DNA of 64,000 nt from the NCBI GenBank assembly GCA_045591925.1, contig JAZNTW010000001.1, positions 170,844-234,843 of the forward strand, given 5' to 3'. Every line of letters starts with the position of its first letter. The stretch's first letter is position 1. The DNA comes from Firm-04 sp045591925. GTDB lineage: Bacteria; Bacillota; Clostridia; Oscillospirales; Ruminococcaceae. The notes below the pieces were generated by a model. That model did not search any database. It saw only the letters and a list, made by a program, of their open reading frames with translations, and was not told the DNA's origin. The position numbers were made by a program, and so were the translations under genes. Shown here in pieces: positions 60,650-64,000 of this stretch.

Positions 60650-62068
60650 TTAGGTTGCCAGCTTGATGTCCATGGTCAGCGAGGGTGGATTGAGCGCCCA
60701 GACACCCTTTACCGTTTTGGGCGGTGCGACGGTGATTGTCGGCGTGTATTCGCCCTCCTCGGATACATTGGTATTGATAAGATTGACGTAGGCGGTGATG
60801 TCGTTGGCATCAATCTTTTCAAGCTCCTTGGCAGTTCCGCAGAGCGTAATCTGCGTGTTGCCGTTTGGCGATTTCAGCTCGTAGGTGTAACGTGTATCCA
60901 TATTTTGCAGCTTAATATCGCTGTTTTTGATCCAGAGCGTTTTGGTTTCCAGATCGGTGTCATCCAGCTTGACCTTCACCGATGAAATATTGTCCGGGAA
61001 TACGAGCGAAGCGCCTGTGGGGATGATGCCGTCAATGAGCTTGCCGGGGATCAGATCGCTGAACGGAATGGCTTGCAAATCATAGCTTGTTTGATTATCG
61101 AGGGCTTCTTTTTGTGCGGGATCGGATGTTTCAATCGGAATCATGAGGTTGTGGTCGCCGTACTTCGGCAGGACATATTCATCCTTACCTGTAATCAGGC
61201 GAATCCGCTTGTAGATACCGGTGATTGCTTCTTCATCGAATCCGGCAGGGAAATTGGTGATGGTGATGCCGATGGGCAGCTTGCGCGAATAGCAGACCGG
61301 AATCTTGACGGAAAAACGGTTTGTTGCCATTTCAAATGCACTGCTGTCAAGCGGATTCCCATCTATATCCATGCAGCTGAAATCGCCGCTTTGGAAGATT
61401 TTCGTCTCGATCAGCTCACCGCTTTCGGTGATATTGACGCGGATATGGTCGAGCTTTTCAAGCTGCTTAGATGGTCCCGTTACGGCGATTTTCGAGGGTG
61501 TGAACACCAAGGCGTCATCCTGAACGATTGTTTCTTCCGGATCAAAGGTCAGGTTGTTATACTGCGCAGCTGTGACCGGAATTTCCTTGGTTGTCGTGCG
61601 GTCCATGTTGACGGTGATGGTGCTGGGCGAAATATCCGCCTTTAGCTGTGCGCCGTTGATGGTACGGACTTTGATCGGAAGCGTCTGAATGCCGATCATA
61701 TCCGTGACATCGGAATCGAAATCAATATAGACCTCGATATCGGAACGAGACAGACCACCGATTGAAGCACGCGAACCGTAAATCGTACAGTTCACATTGG
61801 TTGAATGGATTTCCTCGATGGATTCCGGCAGAATCTGCAAGCCGAAGCGTCCTGCCTTGGTTGCGACTAGTTCCGGCTCCATGATTGCGAGCTTTGAGAA
61901 TTGTATATGGAAATCAAGCGTGATGGTAGAAGCAATATAGACCCATAAAAATAATGCGCAGATAAAGGACAGGATCATCAGCATGATATCGGATTGCTTG
62001 AATTTCCGCTTTTTGAAAAACGGCAGTGAAGATAGGAATGCTGCTGCCGTAGATTTGGATTCTTTCAT
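60650..62068 (-). CDS. cdaR: YbbR-domain regulator of diadenylate cyclase (CdaR)
   Basis: A 472-residue protein with one N-terminal helix (about residues 27-48, IMLMILSFICALFLWVYI) and an outer part made of about four YbbR repeats (for example IEVYIDFDSDVTDMIG, later VNITESGELIETKIF). The next gene upstream is cdaA, and CdaR binds CdaA and adjusts c-di-AMP synthesis in Bacillus and Listeria. The usual third gene, glmM, does not follow; terminators and a patatin gene do. Confidence 0.93.
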   Translation of the reverse strand: MKESKSTAAAFLSSLPFFKKRKFKQSDIMLMILSFICALFLWVYIASTITLDFHIQFSKLAIMEPELVATKAGRFGLQILPESIEEIHSTNVNCTIYGSRASIGGLSRSDIEVYIDFDSDVTDMIGIQTLPIKVRTINGAQLKADISPSTITVNMDRTTTKEIPVTAAQYNNLTFDPEETIVQDDALVFTPSKIAVTGPSKQLEKLDHIRVNITESGELIETKIFQSGDFSCMDIDGNPLDSSAFEMATNRFSVKIPVCYSRKLPIGITITNFPAGFDEEAITGIYKRIRLITGKDEYVLPKYGDHNLMIPIETSDPAQKEALDNQTSYDLQAIPFSDLIPGKLIDGIIPTGASLVFPDNISSVKVKLDDTDLETKTLWIKNSDIKLQNMDTRYTYELKSPNGNTQITLCGTAKELEKIDANDITAYVNLINTNVSEEGEYTPTITVAPPKTVKGVWALNPPSLTMDIKLAT

Positions 62069-62076
62069 CTGTATCT

Positions 62077-63096
62077 TCAGCCCTCCCTCTTTGATTGCTT
62101 GGCAGAGGGTGTACGCTTTGCGGATGGCGTTGGATCGGTTGTCTCCAGTGCGTCAAGGATATCATCCTGCGGAAGCTCCAGCGTTGGCAGCTCTGTCTGC
62201 GGTTCGGATGTGTCGGATTTGCCGGTGTTTTTGCGGCGCAGAAACGGCAGTTTGATGGTCTTGCTGCGCCAGCTCTCCTTTTCCTGCGGCAGCAGAACGG
62301 AACGCAGCAGACGTTCGAGCGATTTTGCTGTATAATTCCGTGTCAGGATTCCGTCATCCGCAACGGAAATCTGACCGGTTTCCTCCGATACAACGATAAC
62401 GATTGCATCGGAATTTTCGCTCATACCGATTGCCGCACGATGTCGGGAGCCGAGATGCTTGTCGATGAGCTCCTCTTTCTGGGGCTTTGGCAGAAAGCAA
62501 GCCGCCGCCCATATGATACCGTCACGCATGATAACTGCGCCGTCATGCAGCGGTGTTTTGTTGTAGAAGATATTGCCGAACAGTTCCGTGCTCGGCAGTG
62601 CTTTCATCACCGTGCCGGTCAGAATCTGTTCGCCGAGCTTTGTGCCGCGTTCAATGACGATCAATGCGCCGGTTGCAGTTTTGGAAAGCTGTTCGACGGC
62701 AGCACAGATGGTTGGAATGGATCTGTTCCATTGTGCAATGACGTCATCATCCTCACCGAGCGTCAGCCGTGAGAGTCTTGCAGATGTAGAGCCGAATTTT
62801 TCAAGGACTCTGCGCAGCTCCGGCTGAAAGAGAATAATAATTGCAATCAGGCCTGCATTGAGCGCCTTGACGGAAATCCAATGAATGGCTTTCAGCTTCA
62901 AAAAATCACTGACGAAGAAGATAAAGATAATGAACGCAATGCCCTTCATGAGCTGACCGGCACGCGTTTCACGCATAAATTTGAAGATTGTATAGACCAG
63001 AATTGTCAGCAGAGCGATGTCCAGAAAGTCGATCGGACTGATCGAGTTTAAGACGTTCAGCAGCGAAGTCCACCCAGTACGCAGAGCCTCCGGCAC
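62077..63096 (-). CDS. cdaA: Membrane diadenylate cyclase CdaA
   Basis: A 339-residue enzyme that makes c-di-AMP from two ATP. Three N-terminal helices (about 22-37, 50-68, 78-92) precede the DAC domain. The catalytic motifs are DGA at 185-187 (TPLHDGAVIM) and RHR at 218-220 (GSRHRAAIG), both intact. About 60 residues of charged tail (KSDTSEPQTELPTLELP region) follow, longer than in B. subtilis. The start is GTG 63096 with GGGAG nine bases upstream. It is separated from cdaR by eight bases. Confidence 0.96.
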   Translation of the reverse strand: MPEALRTGWTSLLNVLNSISPIDFLDIALLTILVYTIFKFMRETRAGQLMKGIAFIIFIFFVSDFLKLKAIHWISVKALNAGLIAIIILFQPELRRVLEKFGSTSARLSRLTLGEDDDVIAQWNRSIPTICAAVEQLSKTATGALIVIERGTKLGEQILTGTVMKALPSTELFGNIFYNKTPLHDGAVIMRDGIIWAAACFLPKPQKEELIDKHLGSRHRAAIGMSENSDAIVIVVSEETGQISVADDGILTRNYTAKSLERLLRSVLLPQEKESWRSKTIKLPFLRRKNTGKSDTSEPQTELPTLELPQDDILDALETTDPTPSAKRTPSAKQSKREG

Positions 63097-63154
63097 ACGA
63101 CGTCACTCCCTTCAACGGCAATTAGCCGATTATACTTGCATTATATCATATATA

Positions 63155-63183
63155 AGTATAGCACATTTTTTTCGGAATTTCAA
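63155..63183 (-). promoter_or_regulatory. Promoter of cdaA-cdaR
   Basis: Reverse strand: TTGAAA (63178-63183), 17-base spacer, TATACT (63155-63160). Confidence 0.62.
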
Positions 63184-63263
63184 CTACTTCACGCAATTTT
63201 CTTCGTTTCGCTATATCCGGGTGTTTATTTTGCCGAATTGTGCGGCTTACAGCAGACGGCACA

Positions 63264-63292
63264 TTGACTTTTTGCGTGAAATTGTGTATAAT
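63264..63292 (+). promoter_or_regulatory. Promoter of the TM1266-type regulator gene
   Basis: TTGACT (63264-63269), 17-base spacer, TATAAT (63287-63292), about 50 bases before the start. Confidence 0.72.
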
Positions 63293-63342
63293 AAAACAAG
63301 AAAAACCGTATGAACAGAGAATGCCCGAAAGGACTTATGTTT

Positions 63343-63588
63343 ATGGAATCGAGAGTCGCAGTGATTGCGATTATTGTGGAGGACAGCAGCTCTGCCGTGA
63401 GCATCAATGCGCTGCTGCATGAATTTGACCAATATATTATCGGCCGCATGGGGATTCCCTATCGGGCGAAAGGCATCAGCATCATCAATATTGCAATCGA
63501 CGCGCCGCAGGATGTAATCAACCGGCTTGCCGGTGGAATCGGCAGACTCAGCGGCGTCAGTACCAAAACCGTTTACGCACCGGCGTAA
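63343..63588 (+). CDS. TM1266-family iron-only hydrogenase system putative regulator
   Basis: An 81-residue ACT-like protein: MESRVAVIAIIVEDSSSAVS, HEFDQYIIGRMGIPYRAKGI and SGVSTKTVYAPA cover the whole family. These proteins co-occur with [FeFe] hydrogenases and their maturases and are thought to be ligand-binding regulators; the fold is related to NikR/ACT domains. Here the gene stands alone, about 57 kb from hydABC. ATG 63343 lies nine bases after AAAGGA; ATG 63337 is too close. Confidence 0.9.
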   Translation: MESRVAVIAIIVEDSSSAVSINALLHEFDQYIIGRMGIPYRAKGISIINIAIDAPQDVINRLAGGIGRLSGVSTKTVYAPA

Positions 63589-63595
63589 GCAAGTA

Positions 63596-63770
63596 AAGGC
63601 AACACCGCGCAAAGTCCGCCTTACGGCTTGGCGGCACATCTACTTGCATATTTTCCGTCATCTTGCACAGAAATTCCTTGCTGGGCGTCAGCCCAGCGGC
63701 GTCATTTCTATACAATCTGACGAAAAATCTGACTGCGTATCTGCACCACCAACTCTGTGCGGTATTGCCT
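63596..63770. repeat. 175-base element with imperfect terminal inverted repeats (MITE-like)
   Basis: The left end AAGGCAACACCGCGCAAAGT (63596-63615) and the right end CTCTGTGCGGTATTGCCT (63753-63770) are imperfect inverted repeats of about 18 bases. The interior has a second hairpin, GCTGGGCGTCAGCCCAGC (63679-63696). It contains no gene. The ends alone, joined and inverted, recur at 9636-9681. Mobilisation by a transposase elsewhere in the genome is inference. Confidence 0.62.
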
Positions 63771-63868
63771 AAAGTTTTCGTGGGTGTCCTTACCATTACA
63801 TATTATATCGAGTTATATTATTTATCCTTAATTAGTCTCTCCTCGGGCTAAATAAAACCCTCGTAGTA

Positions 63869-63897
63869 TCGACAAAAAGGATAAAACATGGTATAAT
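63869..63897 (+). promoter_or_regulatory. Promoter of the right-edge gene
   Basis: TCGACA (63869-63874), 17-base spacer, TATAAT (63892-63897). Confidence 0.6.
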
Positions 63898-63898
63898 A

Positions 63899-63944
63899 GA
63901 AGTGCAAGGAAAAAGCCGGAAAACGAGAAAAAAGCTTGCACTTC
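63899..63944 (+). promoter_or_regulatory. Leader hairpin next to the ribosome site of the right-edge gene
   Basis: Perfect 10-bp inverted repeat GAAGTGCAAG (63899-63908) and CTTGCACTTC (63935-63944). It ends directly before the GGAGG (63945-63949) of the following start codon, so folding could limit translation. Confidence 0.5.
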
Positions 63945-63954
63945 GGAGGATGCC

Positions 63955-64000
63955 ATGTATAAGTTCAAGAGAGAAAAGCAGATTTCATTTACAGATTTCA
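63955..64000 (+). CDS. Start of a probable transposase gene, cut by the window edge
   Basis: Only 15 codons are visible: MYKFKREKQISFTDF. GGAGG lies five bases upstream. The opening, with FxxEKQISFTDF, resembles IS1182-type transposases in gut Firmicutes. The promoter, leader hairpin and nearby palindrome-ended repeat suit a mobile element, but the identification from 15 residues is tentative. Confidence 0.4.
   Translation, partial: MYKFKREKQISFTDF

Overview
The window reads as chromosome from a Gram-positive, strictly anaerobic, cellulose-degrading clostridium of the Ruminococcus type. The strongest evidence is a family 48 exo-cellulase with a signal peptide, a threonine linker and a C-terminal dockerin (21970-24498), the hallmark of ruminococcal cellulosomes. 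A three-gene NAD/ferredoxin-type [FeFe] hydrogenase (2380-6612), a T-box in front of aspS, a Firmicutes-type housekeeping operon and the absence of sporulation genes next to gpsA fit this. Base composition looks close to half G+C by eye, which suggests the human-gut R. champanellensis-like group rather than the AT-richer rumen species; that placement is inference.

Layout. 1-2.2 kb: left-edge fragment of an MBOAT acyltransferase and a membrane M48 protease. 2.3-6.8 kb: hydrogenase genes hydC-hydB-hydA (reverse strand) with a structured leader. 7.1-12.5 kb: S1-domain protein, MATE exporter, rubrerythrin, T-box-controlled aspS. 12.5-16.3 kb: flotillin and a soluble LacI-sensor/GGDEF fusion. 16.5-21.3 kb: four-gene Gld-like ABC operon. 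21.7-24.6 kb: the cellulase with a consensus promoter and a leader of about 260 bases. 24.6-39.2 kb: one long forward gene string, yicC-remA-gmk-rpoZ-priA-(DUF6440-DUF4846)-def-fmt-yugP-rsmB-rlmN-prpC-prkC-rsgA. 39.2-43.9 kb: aminotransferase V/DUF3343 pair, a phosphodiester glycosidase-like protein and a membrane protein with a 21-base tandem repeat. 44-49.3 kb: GAPDH, an unrecognised protein, an orphan pilin-like protein, a glycosyltransferase and rplM-rpsI with an L13-type leader. 49.4-57.8 kb: reverse-strand housekeeping genes (gpsA, plsY, der, radical SAM DUF512, rpmF, DUF177, pgi). 58-63.1 kb: DacF-like protein, patatin and the c-di-AMP genes cdaA-cdaR. 63.2-64 kb: a TM1266-type regulator, a palindrome-ended repeat and the first codons of a probable transposase.

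Functional links. Cellulose breakdown feeds glycolysis (pgi, gap); the excess reductant can leave as H2 through HydABC. Three signalling layers are present: Ser/Thr kinase and phosphatase (prkC/prpC), c-di-AMP (cdaA/cdaR) and probably c-di-GMP from a cytoplasmic enzyme carrying a sugar-binding-type sensor. The most interesting unexplained items are a repeat present as a full copy and as an exact terminal-ends-only derivative, a tRNA-like sequence upstream of der, the divergent first calcium loop of the cellulase dockerin, and the structured leaders of the hydrogenase and cellulase. I found no CRISPR array, rRNA, prophage or intact tRNA.
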